Shown piece by piece: positions 43,601-53,651 of a stretch of DNA of 64,000 nt (positions are counted from its first letter, which is position 1; every line of letters starts with the position of its first letter). The stretch covers positions 1 to 64,000 of the forward strand of contig JAMWET010000548.1 of assembly GCA_024036415.1 (NCBI GenBank). The letters are read 5' to 3'. A program made the position numbers and the translations under genes. Origin of the DNA: Prochilodus magdalenae (lineage: Eukaryota > Chordata > Actinopteri > Characiformes > Prochilodontidae). The notes beneath the pieces are model-generated. The model was not told the origin of the DNA. It ran no database searches and saw only the letters and a list, made by a program, of their open reading frames with translations.

Positions 43601-45980
43601 GGAATTTCTTTAGACTAACAACCAGCAGTCTTTAGTTTAGTGATTAATCATATGCTGGAAAACCTAATATTAGGAAGGTAACCCATCGAAATATCAAAAA
43701 TCAAATGTTCAATCGATTGTTCAAGTCATGAAACAGTTGTCTGATTGCTTGCAGGTGGTAGCTTTTGATATGGTACATCAATGTTGTTGTTGTGCCGCCA
43801 TCTTTGAAGTTGTCCTGTCTAGTGGAACCAATTCTCAGGGACCCAAACCAGCTTTCATTTGTGCTGTATCCCAGCTCCTTCTGCTGTATCCCATAGCTGG
43901 ATCAAGCAATCAAAACTAAGAACCTGGTTCATGTTAGGATTTAGAAGATGACAGGGCAAAATATGGATTGTCAGAAGGTCCCTAAGGACTGGACTGTCTT
44001 GGATTCCAAAAGCAAAATTTAGAAAACGTACCAAGCTGGTCTGAGATTCTAAGCTGTCTATGAATTGATCTAGCCAGGCGTACATAACTTTAACTAAAGT
44101 TTGTTTCTCTTCTTCTTTTAGGTGACCTTGACAGAGTGATCAACCCAGGTTTTGGCCACTGTAAGCCTGTGGAAATGAAGACCTCCAATCTTTGCAATCC
44201 CACCGTGGACCCTAAATATCAGAGCAACCTTGTGTCCCGCAGTGGGGTAGAGGTATACCGCTACCCCAGCCCTTTGCACGCGGTGGCCCTTCAGAGTCCC
44301 ATCTTTAATCTCAGTGGAGATCAGGGAGGACCCATGGCCACTGATCCCCAGGAGAACCAAATAGAAATGGGACATGCTGAGGACGTTCTTCCTAAGCAGG
44401 AGCTAGCTGGTCCCACTACTGTAGGTTACATTGTTAAACTGGTCCAACGTAGCGCCAGTAAGTTGAACCTTCACAGTGAGGTTGGTACAGAAAAGAGCCA
44501 TGTTTCCGATAGTGATACCCGCGGATTAATTGGCCACAGAGTTCAACAAGTGAACTATGGACATGTGAGAGTTGCTGAAGCGCTGGGTACCCAACAACAG
44601 AAAACGGCATTCTCAGAGAACAATGTAGGTGCTGGAAAGAATTCCACCCCAAGAAATGCTCAGGAGCAAATAAACCTCAATAGCTTTAGATGTGAAGAAC
44701 CCAACCAGGTGTGCCAGATTCAATATCCCCCAAATGCCAGGGATCACAAAGTGACTGTAATGATGTGCCCCATAAGAGAGAAAACCGAGGACAAAAGGCA
44801 AAGCATGCAGTTTGACCAAGGAAATGGTGATTTTAGGGGTGCATCAGTGGTCTCAAAAGCTGCAGAGAGGATCTCAATCTCCAGCAGTGAGGAGAACAAA
44901 AACAGCGATGGAGGTCACACTCGTATACAGTCTGAATTTGTCCATGCCCAGTTTGTGCCTGCCGGGTCACAGAGGGTGAAGGTTCATCAGGCAGACAAGA
45001 AGACCAAGGCAGTGAAACTACGGAAAAGGAGTAACGAGAAGCCTCCGGGTAAGAAGCACCAGCAGAGGCACTCCTTTCGAGAACAGGAGAAGGAGAGAGG
45101 GTGCAGTGTTAAGGCACATGGTGATAGAGATTCAAAGCAGATCAAATCAGAAAAAGAGAAAACGGATGGTCGCCTTCGGGAAGCCAGGGTTCGCTCTTGT
45201 TCAGAGTCCAGTCTGCTGGGACCTGCTAATCACTGTAGCTCTCACCTTCAGTCTCAACCCCAGCACAAGGCCAACAAGCCCCGCAAGGCCCAGTTCCCGG
45301 ATCTGGGCAACCCTCTTCTTTGCCAACCCAGAAAGAAGCAGAGCTCTAGAAAGTGGCCTTCTGCCTCAGAGATTCAGCTCCCGTCTGGTGTCTCCACCAG
45401 CTACCAAAGATCCAAGGAGGTACCAACCCACAGACTCGCACAGAAACCGGCCATGGCAAGGAGTGTTAGCATGAGGCCTCGCTCGGGTCACTGGGGTGGT
45501 GTTCCTCGTCCACTCCCGCCTTCAATGTCTTCTTCTTCCTACTTCAGTGACATGAACTTTAGATACCCGCCCGCACCCGCTTGCACCCGTTACCCACCTA
45601 GGTGTGAGTCTGAGTTCTCGGAGTACTCTGCTGAGTGTGCCTCCCTTTTCCACTCCACCATTGCTGAGAGCAGCGAGGGAGAGCTGAGCGACTACACAAC
45701 CAATCGTTTTGGAGACAGCGAGTCTAGCCAGGAGTCCCGGACTGCCTCTGACTCAGACAGCAGCCTCTCGCTGGATGAGGAAGATGTTTTGGAGGAAGAG
45801 GAAGACGAAGGGGATCTGGTGTGGGCAGAGGCAGCAGTCGGACCAACAGCGGCTGGGCTGTCCCTGAAACAACATCCCCAACCTGAGCCAGTGGCGTGCC
45901 GTATCAAAGCCTCTAGAGCGCTGAAGAAGAAAATCCGCCGTTTCCAGCCAGCTTCGCTTAAAGTGATGACTCTGGTGTAG
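37627..45980 (+). CDS. dact2: Dapper homologue 2 (Dact family, Dishevelled-binding)
   Basis: Cytoplasmic/nuclear adaptor of the Dact family, which binds Dishevelled and modulates Wnt/planar-polarity and Nodal/TGF-beta signalling. Four coding exons: 37627-37890, 42896-43028, 43168-43464, 44122-45980. All junctions are GT-AG and phases join, giving 850 residues. Seen in order: [19 protein letters not shown] near the N-terminus; a leucine zipper across exons 1-2 ([12 protein letters not shown], then [19 protein letters not shown]); [15 protein letters not shown] at the exon 2/3 junction; RPVSTGDLDR at exon 3/4; [20 protein letters not shown] followed by [11 protein letters not shown]; a basic patch (KLRKRSNEK); [15 protein letters not shown]; an acidic run; and the end [18 protein letters not shown] with C-terminal MTLV, a class I PDZ ligand. 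These blocks match human DACT2 better than DACT1 or DACT3. Next to smoc2, as in human. ATG at 37627 is chosen because upstream in-frame ATGs (e.g. 37402) give non-Dact sequence. The teleost paralogue dact4 is the main alternative. Confidence 0.92.
37925..38335 (+). repeat. 57-bp tandem repeat in dact2 intron 1 (seven copies)
   Basis: Seven imperfect units start (TTCCACCTTAAATGGTGCAG in the consensus) near 37933, 37990, 38046, 38103, 38160, 38217 and 38274, a regular spacing of 56-57 bases. Each continues CAGTTACATTCTGGCACC and a TTGAATTTTATCG-like end. The array starts 35 bases after the exon 1 donor. The core is near-palindromic (CACC ... GGTG). Confidence 0.9.
38336..38914. other. dact2 intron 1 sequence, no feature seen
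   Basis: Unremarkable apart from a T-rich run at about 38670-38690. No exon-like frame. Confidence 0.35.
38915..39825. mobile_element. Probable non-autonomous DNA transposon in dact2 intron 1
   Basis: The left end TTGTTTACACTGCTAGCCGA and the right end ATCTGTAGTGTGAATACAGC are similar as inverted repeats. Inside, GTGTGAACAGAC, TTTACACCTGGCAG and GTGTAAACAGGACC give further inverted similarity. The frames at 39173-39596 are not conserved genes. Boundaries and family uncertain. Confidence 0.4.
39826..41494. other. dact2 intron 1 sequence, no gene seen
   Basis: No exon candidate. Short A-runs at 41207-41217 and 41312-41325. Nothing I can assign to a repeat family with confidence. Confidence 0.35.
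41495..42401 (+). repeat. About 230-bp tandem repeat, four copies, in dact2 intron 1
   Basis: Units beginning CACATTTACCTCAGAGCTGT start at 41495, 41722, 41954 and 42184, with a truncated fifth start at 42396 (spacings 227, 232, 230, 212). Each carries AGCTAGCTGCTGCTAACGCT, CTAGCTGTTAGCTACCCTCG, TTCATCTTTTATTAATCTTC and CGGCCCACTACAATCACTAC. The middle copies are closest to each other; the first is most diverged. Confidence 0.92.
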
Positions 45981-46157
45981 CTCTCCAACCCACTTTGGAT
46001 TGACTGCCTGCAGTATTCTCACAGACTCAGTACAATGTTCCCAGCCATGGTAGTGGGGTGCTCCTGCCCCGTATGTTTAAATGCTTTCCCTGCTCTAATA
46101 CACCCACCTCATCCCGGGAATAGTTTGTTTATTAATAAGGAACCACTTCTGTGAGTA

Positions 46158-46163
46158 AATAAA
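46158..46163 (+). terminator. dact2: Candidate dact2 polyadenylation signal
   Basis: AATAAA 178 bases after the stop codon. Other AATAAA hexamers lie near 46600 and 47794, so longer 3' UTRs are possible. The near one would give a short 3' UTR for this family. Confidence 0.4.
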
Positions 46164-46369
46164 AGGGGTTCTTGGAAAAGACACTTTCTGATCTATTGTT
46201 CACCCATCTAAAAATACATTGCCAATGTTTAGCAAGTTTGCTTTAGTGCCGACTACAGTCAGCTGAGTTTCTATAAGCCTGGGCTCCAACACTTATTCCT
46301 TATTACCCTGAGACTACTTTGATTGCCTATGGAAGAAAAAAGGATGAACCAACAGAAAATGAATATGGT

Positions 46370-47597
46370 ATGGTGCAAAAGTCAGAGACCACCTTTCATG
46401 TATTTCATTTTCTGGACATATAATGGTATTCAGATTTTAGGATATCTTTCAGGAGAAAATAGATACAAGTTAATTTACTTGCCAAAGAACAATATAGCTG
46501 ATACGCAGGAGATTCCAGAATCGTTTAGATCACAGGAATCTGAAAATGCAACCAACTTCTAAGACTTTGAAAGTGTGTGTGTGGGGGGTATCCCTGCAAA
46601 TAAAAACCTTTTGGAGTCCAATGTACCCCAACAAAATGGAAGCTGTAATCAGGTGGACCCAGTAAATGCTATAAAATCTAATTTTTACTGTGTCATTGTT
46701 GAAGCTGTGTAATTGAAAACGAGCTGGGTGTAAGATTTATCAAGGTTCTAGTAGCAGAAATGGTGTGTACAAACCATGCTTCCATTATTGAGTAACTGTT
46801 AATCTTGGTTCTGCAATAAGCTTAGAATAAGCCCTTCATATCTACATAAGTCACCATGCATAGCTGCAGTGTTTCTACTAGTAGGATGTTTTAAATTAGT
46901 TTACATCTCCTTATCAAAAACTCTACCAGCATTAGCATTAAACCAAGAAGCAGAAGTCATTTTCTTTTTTGGAGTATCCCACCTTAAAATCGCTTAGCCA
47001 TTACATTCTGCCGTTCACACTCAGCTTTTGGCTATTTATCAGCCTCTTATTCAGATGTTCTCGTTCCACCTTAAATGGTGCAACAGTTATTATTATAAAG
47101 CCTTAGGCACCAGAATGGACCATTTGAAGTGGAGTGTGAAAATCAAGCATGATTCTGGGGAATGTTTTGAGCTTTGAAAAAAATAATTAGGATGTTTTGA
47201 TGGTCTAAATCAAGGGAATTAGTGATCCTAAGCGGAGATTTGGGTTGTAACGAGATTGAGAGCCCAAATTTTGACCAAAAGAGGATCAAACTTGGGAGGC
47301 CAAATCCTCGGCATCAAGCAAGCAAAAACACGTAGAAATGGCAAGGGGAGCCAACAGTGGAAAACCTGAGGGCCACCATAGGTTCTTGGGAAGGGAGTGA
47401 AGATTGGTTTGGCTGTGGTGGTAGGGGAGATTGAGGTGTTGGTCAGGCTGCAATCTGAAACCTTCCTGCTACAGGCCACACACCCCTTCTTAAAAATAGG
47501 TTTCATTTTTTTTCTGATGCTGAAAAATAAACAACTTGATGGCTAATGTGACTGGAAATGAATGTACCTGAAGCCCGGTCTCTGACTTTTGCACAGT
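46370..47597. mobile_element. DNA element with terminal inverted repeats downstream of dact2
   Basis: Left end GTGCAAAAGTCAGAGACC (46373-46390) and right end GGTCTCTGACTTTTGCAC (47577-47594) are exact 18-base reverse complements, 1.22 kb apart. The interior has only short frames. It also holds two pieces related to the 57-bp repeat of dact2 intron 1 (about 46974 and 47062). Superfamily not assigned. Confidence 0.7.
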
Positions 47598-48784
47598 AAC
47601 CATGCATGCAGATCGTACATTGTAAATATATATATATATTTTGCCTCCAAAATCACCAAAAACTAACCATGTACAAAGTTTTGGTTGAAATGGATGGAGA
47701 TACTTTCTTGTATTTTGTTCCTTGAAAATCGTTCTCTTGTGTAATTGTGTTTTGCACCTTGATTTCTTGCTATGCATCTTATTCTCCTTGCTAAATAAAT
47801 GCTATTTAATGCCTGAGTTAGGTGTTTTCTTCTATTCCCTAGACCTATTTACACATCTGGACAAACAGTGCAACCCAACTGCAGGCGGGGGACGTATTTC
47901 CTGCGCTTTTAACAGATTTATACAGCTCCTGAGGGCCGAAACTGAGCCAGAGTTTATCTACCAGGCAATTAAACCCCATATAAGACGAGCGGTTGATGAG
48001 CTTTCTACGGCCATTTGCATATAATGACCATATGAGCAGTAGCTTTATGCACTTGAGAGGAGCTATAAACCACATGGCACCCTCGTGTGAAGGGCCAGGT
48101 GTGAACAAACCAGACTGTAAAGGTGCTTTAGAGCAACGCATGCTTTTCTGTGTATGTGTGAAAGGTCATTTTTGTCGGAATGGTGATGGAAATGGACCAG
48201 GAACTAAAGGGGGAGGCATATACTGTAAATAGCTCCAGCTGTGTTACAGAACTCCATAGGCACACTCACAAATCTACTGTGGATTGTTCTATTAAAATTC
48301 CTGGGCTGTCCCAGAGGTCGGAATGGGGTTTAAGGACTGTTTTCGAGCCACGTGCCTTTTTCTACACATAGGTGGAGACCCACATCATTCGGGTTTCCTT
48401 TAATCTCAGTCAGACAGGGTTTTAAGGGGCTTAAGTCTATGACACAGTGTCTCGGGATTTCATCAACTTTGACTCACAGACTGGCGCTGCATGATTCAGT
48501 CCACTTGAATATAGGCCTTGCAGCAAAATCAGTGCTTAAAGGATTATGTAGCGCTTCACCGTCGGGTGGTGTTCATAAGGCTTTGTGACACCTACATAAA
48601 CCCATCCTAGAAACCTACCAATATTTATAATACTCCCAACGATGCCTCATCCGTCAGAGAGGCTGCTTTTGTCAACTATGATGTGACCAGATGTTTTCTG
48701 ACGGTAGGTTGGATTCCAGCTCCAGGTGATTCAGTTTCAGGTGTCAGCCATACACCTATTGCCTAATAGGTGGAGAAAATGAAG
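47598..48784. other. Region 3' of dact2 with a possible conserved element
   Basis: No gene recognised. A short TA run lies at 47626-47640. The stretch 47870-48030 is of balanced composition and contains an octamer (ATTTGCAT, about 48014) followed by ATAATGA, resembling vertebrate developmental enhancer sequence; this needs alignment to confirm. Confidence 0.3.
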
Positions 48785-48859
48785 CCCATTGCCATGCAGT
48801 CAATGGGTCATATGAAGAGTTGGTACTATCATGGGAGGCCATCTTTGCCTTTTTATTAA

Positions 48860-49250
48860 ATTCCACATGTGAAATGGAAGCGTCCCGGAGCAACTACAGC
48901 TCAGCCATAAATCTGTAGACCATGCAACTCAGGGCAGAGCCTTCAAATGCCGATGTGCACAGCACCAGTCCTCTGTTGAGTCACTCAGTTCCAAACTCCC
49001 TCTAGAAGCAACACTACCACAAGAACAGTGAATCGGGAGCTGTGCACAAGCCTAACATTAAAATGCACAATGTGAAGCGTTGGTGTGGTGTCTGCCACTG
49101 GACTCTGGAGCTTTGGAAATGTGCTCTCTGGAGTGATGAATTGCACGTCGGTTTCTTGGAGTCTTATGGATGATCTTTGTTTGGTGGATGCCAGGAGAAT
49201 GCCAGTTCCAATGAAGGGTGATGTTAATGCTACGGTATACAATTGTCTGG
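48860..49250 (+). mobile_element. Tc1-like (family D) partial copy 1
   Basis: GCCACTGGACTCTGGAGCTT, GTGCTCTCTGGAGTGATGAA (the degraded W-S-D-E region), GATGCCAGGAGAATGCCAGT and GATGTTAATGCTACGGTATA follow the central part of a common fish Tc1 element. It is cut at about 49245, where block B begins. Confidence 0.65.
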
Positions 49251-49689
49251 TGCCCCTAGTCAGTTCAGCTTGCAGGCAATTGTATGGTTCTGCTTAAAAA
49301 GACAGTAGAATCTGTAAATAATGCATCTTTTTTAAATATATACCAGTTTTTATCTAGCCAATCAGATAACTACAAGAATATGAGGAGGTGGGGCCAACCA
49401 ATCACAGTAGCGCAACACTGAAACTGCCCTGGATCCAAACCTCATCGCTGAACTTGCTTGTCAAGACTAATAACCAATAGCCACTACAGCTTCTGAAATA
49501 CAAGGCAAACCCCTGTTGTGCCTCGCTAACTAAACTTTAAGGGCGTCTTTTAAGGCACGCTGATTTGGATAAAATTAAGCCCATTGCCATGCAGTCAATG
49601 GGTCATATGAAGAGTTGGTACTATCATGGGATGCCATCTTTGCTTTAAGTCACTTCATTAAATTCCACACGCTACTTAAGTGCTATAAG

Positions 49690-50230
49690 TGTAAAATGGA
49701 AGCTTCCCGGAGCAAATGCCAATGTGCACAGCACCAGTCCAGAGTTCCAAACTGCCTCTAGAAGCAACACTACCACAAGAACAGTGAATCGGGAGCTGTG
49801 CACAAGCCTAACATTAAAATGCACAATGTGAAGCGTTGGTGTGGTGTCTGCCACTGGACTCTGGAGCCTTGGAAATGTGTTCTCTGGAGTGCTGAATTGG
49901 TTTCTGGGAGTCTTATGAATGATCTTTGTTAGCTGGATGCCTGGAGAATGCTAGTTCCAGTGAAGAGTGATGTTAATGCTACGGTATACAGTGACGGTTT
50001 ACTCAATGATACGTTTCCAGCTTTGTGTCAACAGTCTGGGGAAGACCCTTTCAACTTCCAACATGACTGAGCCCCAGTACACAAAGGGAATGCCATAAAC
50101 ACACAGTTTGATTGGTTTGGTGTGGAGGAACTCCAGTAGCCTGCCCAGAGCTATGGCCTCAAACCCACTGAACACCTTTAAGATGCACTCGAATGTGGCC
50201 AGACCAGGCCAACCTTGTTGTCTGACCTTA
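49690..50230 (+). mobile_element. Tc1-like (family D) partial copy 2, longer
   Basis: Same sequence as copy 1 but continuing without a break past TGCTACGGTATACAGTGACG into the C-terminal coding half (TTTGTGTCAACAGTCTGGGG, CATGACTGAGCCCCAGTACA, TTTGGTGTGGAGGAACTCCA, CACTGAACACC), with frame-breaking changes. This continuity shows that copy 1 is the one that lost sequence. Confidence 0.7.
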
Positions 50231-50389
50231 TACATACTGTTTTGACTAAATGGGCACAAATTCCCACAGACAGACTCCAGAATGTTGTGGAAAGACTTCC
50301 CCAAATAGTGGTGCATGTAGTCGTAGCACAGCCTTTGTAGTTGCCACCCCAAGAAACTTCCAAGAAGTGACTTTTTTGAGATTTGTCAG

Positions 50390-51300
50390 TCAGGTTATAG
50401 GATCTCATCTATGTCCTTCATGGTTTCTTGCTTTCATAATATGCTCATTTCACGACTTTCCTCTACTGCCCTCTCTGGCGTTGTATTATCTTGGTTCACA
50501 TCCTAACAGACAGGTCTCATTCAGTTACTATGTGGAGGCACAAATCCATTACTGATCCAGTGACTCAGGGAGTTCCCCAGGGCTCTGTTCTTGGTCCACT
50601 GTTATTTATCATCTATATATTACCCCTGGGAAACATTGTTTGTACTAATGGCCTCCATTTCCATTGCTATGCTGACGATACACAGATCTATCTTGGCCTT
50701 AAACCCACAGAGTCATTCCCACCATCCTCACTGTTGTCCTGTATTAACACACTGGTTGAACTCATGACTTTCTCAAGCTAAACTGAACTATCGATTGTTG
50801 GTACCAAGTCAGCCATCTTGTCCTTTCAGACAGCATTGTTGCTGTTGATGACACCAAGACCCATGTCTTACCTTAAAATCTCTAACACCTGCATATTTCC
50901 ATCTTTGCAGTATTGCTAGACTCCGTCTCCCGCTTTGCTGATATCCTGGTGCATGCTTTTATTACATATGGGTTACATTACTGCAATTCTTTGTTCTGTG
51001 GTTTAGTCTCCATATCTCTTTGTTCTCTTTAGTACGTCCAAAACTACAGAACCAACCAAGAAATCTGCCATAGTACCCCATCAGTAACTCAGTTCCAAGG
51101 CTGGCCTTGCACTTACACATCTCTCTGGTATGTTACGTCCTCATTCCCAATTGTGAAAGCTAAGGTCCTGATCCTCTAACTTTCCAGCATGGGTGGCAGG
51201 TCTCTTAGTGTTGCTGTTCTCACCTTCTGGAGAGACCTAACTTCATCTAATCACTATTCTACCTTTCTTTCCATTTTCGAAAACCTTTTCTCTGACCATT
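50390..51300 (+). pseudogene. L2/CR1-type LINE reverse-transcriptase remnant
   Basis: The plus frame 50491-50781 reads VTQGVPQGSVLGPLLFIIYI and then FHCYADDTQIYLGLKP: reverse-transcriptase motifs with the YADD catalytic box of chicken-repeat/L2-type non-LTR elements. The sequence downstream to about 51260 follows the thumb and C-terminal region but is broken by stops and shifts. No 5' part or endonuclease is present, so it is a truncated dead copy. Confidence 0.8.
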
Positions 51301-51878
51301 CTAACTGGGGGAAGTTGTCTGGTGGCCCTAGTCAGTTCAGCTTGCAGGCGATTGTACGGTTCTTCTTGATAAAGACAGTAGAATCTGTAAATAATGCATC
51401 TTTTTTAAATATATACCAATTTTTATCTAGCCAATCAGATAACTACAAGAATATGAGGAGGCGGGGTCAACCAATCACAGTAGCGCAACATTGAAACTGC
51501 TCTGGATCCAAACCTCATCGCTGAACTTGCTTGTCAAGACTAATAACCTATAGCCACTACAGCTTCTGAAATACAAGGCAAACTCCTGTTGTGCCTCGCT
51601 AACTAAACTTTAAGGGCGTCTTTCAAGGCACGCTGATTTGGACTGGTCATACAGAGTTTCTGTTGTGACCTGGCCGTGTCTGGCTATGGTGGCCTTTGCC
51701 CCTGATGAGGAATGGGATTAAGACTTGATAGAAACAGACGGAACCTACAGAAAGAAAAGAAAGGAGCTGGGAGGGGAAAGGGAAGACAGAGGGAGGGGGC
51801 CGGGGGTCCAGCTGTGTTTCTTTGAAGCTTGGTTAAGGCCAATAGGCTTGACCTTGGGCTTGTGTTCACCTCTGCCAG

Positions 51879-52066
51879 CTGTCTGGCTGGATCATCTCAC
51901 ACGTCCCTTTACAATGGAACAAATTACCAGCTCACAGTACAACTACATGTTCCTCCAGGGGCCCATAACATCCTGGTTGGACGCTGGTTTCATGAGAAGC
52001 CGAGGAGAGATAGAAATGTCAGTTACCGCTTTTGTATGGTAGATGGAAAAGCAGAATGTACTAATG
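51879..52066 (+). CDS. Unrecognised exon-like open frame
   Basis: Between a plausible acceptor (TTCACCTCTGCCAG at 51865-51878) and donor (ACTAATG/GTAAAC at 52066/52067) lies a stretch open for 62 codons in the phase set by those sites. It reads CLAGSSHTSLYNGTNYQL, then VQLHVPPGAHNILVGRWFHE and VSYRFCMVDGKAECTNG. The composition (three Cys, two N-glycosylation sequons NGT and NVS, balanced residues) looks like an extracellular domain rather than noise. I do not recognise the family, and no partner exon was found nearby. It could be a lone exon of a gene mostly outside the window, a decayed exon, or chance. Confidence 0.3.
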
Positions 52067-52889
52067 GTAAACCAGTCGTTGTTTAACAATCAGGGCTTCC
52101 TGAATAAACATGCATTGCATCTGATACAGTCTTCTAATCACTAAACTGGTCTTGGAGATCTACCACCCTGGAGGGTTTAAATCCAACACACCTGGCTCAT
52201 GTAGTCACAAGCCCCATAAAGCACTGATTACCTGGATCAGGTGTGTTAGATTAGAGTTGGAGTCGAACTTCACATGGTGGTAGACATCCAGGTCCAGGAA
52301 TGAGCACCCCTGCACTAAACCCTACATCAGAAAATGGACACTATGGGTCCCACAGGTTTGATCAGTACAGCGTCTGTAAGAGAGGCCTGGGTCTGGGGAG
52401 ATGTTAGCATTGTAGCTGGACTTGCTACTCTTTAAAAACCAAACACTGCAGTGCATTATGGGTATCCTCTGTTCACTAGGGTCCATAACTTGGTTGTTCT
52501 ACTTCTTGCAGTTCATTGTAGGATTATTTCAGTTCGATGGATCTTAATTGTCAGATTTTACTGTCAAATGGAGGAACCTCCAAAAACAGGGCACTAGAGA
52601 GGGAATAGGGCACAGTTTGGGACACTGTGCTGTTAGCTGTGATTACACTTAGCAGTCAACTGTACCACTGAAACTAATGGCTCATCTGAATCATAGGTTC
52701 ACTTAAGCTGCGTGGAAATGCTGAAAATCATTTTAGACAGTTTATCACACTCTGCAGCAGAAACTGTGGACACCAGGCCAGGGCGCAACAGTGGAGGCCA
52801 TTACACACTGAGCACTATTATTTTGTGGTCTGTATTTTATTTCGTAAAATCATTTCATTTGCGTTTCGTCTGCAACATTAACCCGCTGA
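52067..52889. other. Intergenic, no gene seen
   Basis: No named repeat and no second exon to pair with 51879-52066. Short frames only. Confidence 0.35.
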
Positions 52890-53359
52890 CCAATCACAAT
52901 CGCCAATCTTCATTGATTGCACATTGCACCAGTAAGAGCAGAGTGTGAAGGTTCAGTTAGCAGGTAAGAACACAGTTCTGCTCAAAATACTGCAATGCAC
53001 ACAGCATTATGGGTGACATACCAGAGTTCAAAAGAGGACAAATTGTTGGTGCACGTCTTGCTGGCGCATCTGTGACCAAGACAGCACGTCTTTGTGATGT
53101 ATCAAGAGCCACGGTATCCAGGGTAATGTCAGCATACCACCAAGAAGGCCGAACCTCCACCAGCATCACGTAGTGACCTGGCCACTATCCTGCAAGAAGA
53201 ATGGCTTAAACTCCCTCTGACCACTGTGCAGGACGCAGTATATGTCATTCCCAAGACCAACTGATGCTGTACTGGCCGCAAAAGGAGGCCCTACACCGTA
53301 CTAATAAATGATTGTGATCTAAAACCAGGTGTTTCAGTTTCATTACCCAACCCCTGTAT
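52890..53359 (-). mobile_element. Tc1-type MITE (family C), inverted copy
   Basis: The right end AGGTGTTTCAGTTTCATTAC followed by CCAACCCCTGTATAC is the family C terminal repeat. The left terminal repeat is missing, so the copy is truncated near 52890. Much of the interior is the reverse of the 19049 copy. Confidence 0.75.
53009..53173 (+). pseudogene. Transposase N-terminal fragment (helix-turn-helix) in the family C MITE
   Basis: An ATG-started frame of 54 codons ending in TAG reads MGDIPEFKRGQIVGARLAGA, then VTKTARLCDVSRATVSRVM and a short tail. This is the DNA-binding N-terminus of a Tc1-like transposase (bipartite helix-turn-helix) without any catalytic domain. It overlaps and runs opposite to the element's reference orientation. 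Probably a relic of the parent transposon. Confidence 0.6.
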
Positions 53360-53651
53360 ACACATAGTGTAAAGACAAATAGACAATAAACAATGTGTGC
53401 AAACAGTACAGTACGTGTACAGGACGTGTGCAAAGAGTGTAGAGCAGTATCAGTTAAGTATTGGTGGTTGTAAACAGTATAGATATATAAAGTGTACAGT
53501 GCAGGTAGCTTTATGTTCAGGTAACAGCTAGATTGCCCATGTAAAGAACCTTTGAAGAGACATTGCCCTTTTCTTTTTAGTCATGGTGTAAGCACTTTGG
53601 TAGAAATCTGGGACACTCACAGAACATCCAGTGTGTGCAGTCATGATGCCA
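53360..53651. other. Intergenic, no feature seen
   Basis: GT/GTA-rich sequence with imperfect ACAGTA repeats (about 53385-53510). No gene. Confidence 0.35.

Larger units (their letters stand above)
48785..51641 (+). repeat. Rearranged tandem duplication carrying Tc1 and L2 pieces
   Basis: Block A (48785-49250) recurs at 49578-49985: AGCCCATTGCCATGCAGTCA, CAGTGAATCGGGAGCTGTGC, GTGGTGTCTGCCACTGGACT. Block B (49253-49568) recurs at 51323-51641: CCCTAGTCAGTTCAGCTTGC, AGCCAATCAGATAACTACAA, GCAAAC then TGTTGTGCCTCGCTAAC. The simplest reading is a duplicated unit of about 2.06 kb whose first copy lost about 1.28 kb between A and B. Confidence 0.85.

Noticed and set aside
44136..44652. Minus-strand frames within dact2 exon 4
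   Set aside because: Antisense shadows of a well-supported coding exon.
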